This document shows, piece by piece, positions 11,430-11,536 of a stretch of DNA of 11,536 nt; within the stretch, counting starts at the first letter, position 1, and each line of letters begins with the position of its first letter. The DNA comes from Candidatus Pacearchaeota archaeon CG10_big_fil_rev_8_21_14_0_10_32_14 (GTDB taxonomy: Archaea; Nanobdellota; Nanobdellia; Pacearchaeales; GW2011-AR1), in NCBI GenBank assembly GCA_002763085.1, contig PFCY01000105.1:1-11536 (forward strand), given 5' to 3'. The translations under genes were made by a program, and so were the position numbers. The notes beneath the pieces are model-generated. The model was given only the letters and a program-made list of their open reading frames with translations, was not told the DNA's origin and made no database searches.

Positions 11430-11536
11430 CCTTTCATTATGGAAGGCTCTGTTGAAAATCTCTAATTACGAAGCATTAAATTGTGACAGATTGCCTTACA
11501 ATAAATTTCAGATTTAATTGAACTCGAACTTTTTCC

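Noticed and set aside
11452..11517. TTG-started 21-codon ORF at the right edge, 27 bases after a TATA-like box
   Set aside because: Rare start codon, no homology that I recognise, and it can be explained by chance; an ATG at 11439 gives only eight codons.

Overview
The window comes from an AT-rich archaeon, most likely a DPANN-type lineage such as Woesearchaeota or Pacearchaeota. The assignment rests on gene content (Lrp/AsnC, TrmB and COG2522-type HTH regulators, an archaeal endonuclease IV-like protein, a stand-alone diadenylate cyclase) and on promoter layout. Many genes have a TATA-like box 25-28 bases before the start codon and no Shine-Dalgarno site, which is the pattern of leaderless archaeal transcripts. 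A few genes have clear Shine-Dalgarno sites. No rRNA, tRNA, CRISPR array or insertion sequence is seen.

Left part (1-3000, mostly minus strand): a possible end of a plus-strand gene at the edge, a perfect hairpin, a diadenylate cyclase (c-di-AMP synthase) with an unusual C-terminal membrane hairpin, an FSP1/NDH-2-like FAD oxidoreductase, a DoxX membrane protein and an Lrp/AsnC regulator.

Middle (3000-5900, plus strand): a 330-base divergent control region carries a nested inverted-repeat element and two palindromes that share a half-site. It leads into a translationally coupled chorismate mutase/prephenate dehydrogenase pair (tyrosine branch of aromatic amino acid synthesis). An endonuclease IV-family protein and a VapBC toxin-antitoxin pair with its own candidate operator follow.

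Right-middle (5900-7620): a TrmB regulator with an unrecognised 113-residue gene and a 25-codon leader ORF on the minus strand. These are divergent from a pentapeptide-repeat gene. A 22-base near-palindrome lies in the shared promoter, and a GAAA-tetraloop terminator follows the repeat gene.

Right (7620-11536): a minus-strand row of three small membrane proteins. Two are unrecognised, one of them with a His/Cys tail. The third is a Pycsar-effector-like (DUF5706/PycTM) gene split by a one-base frameshift that is visible only when the upstream frame is read. Divergent from these is a PrxQ/Bcp peroxiredoxin. Beyond lie an unrecognised 99-residue protein, a DUF1858 CxxC redox-disulfide protein, an anchored extracytoplasmic protein with four cysteines, and an HTH regulator with a C-terminal metal-binding cysteine cluster.

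Taken together, the window mixes ordinary housekeeping (aromatic synthesis, DNA repair, redox control) with accessory material. The accessory genes are the toxin-antitoxin pair, the pentapeptide-repeat protein, the membrane-protein island and the nucleotide-signalling enzyme. The strongest leads are the frameshifted PycTM-like gene with its neighbours and the structured element before the tyrosine genes. No complete new system can be proven from this sequence alone.
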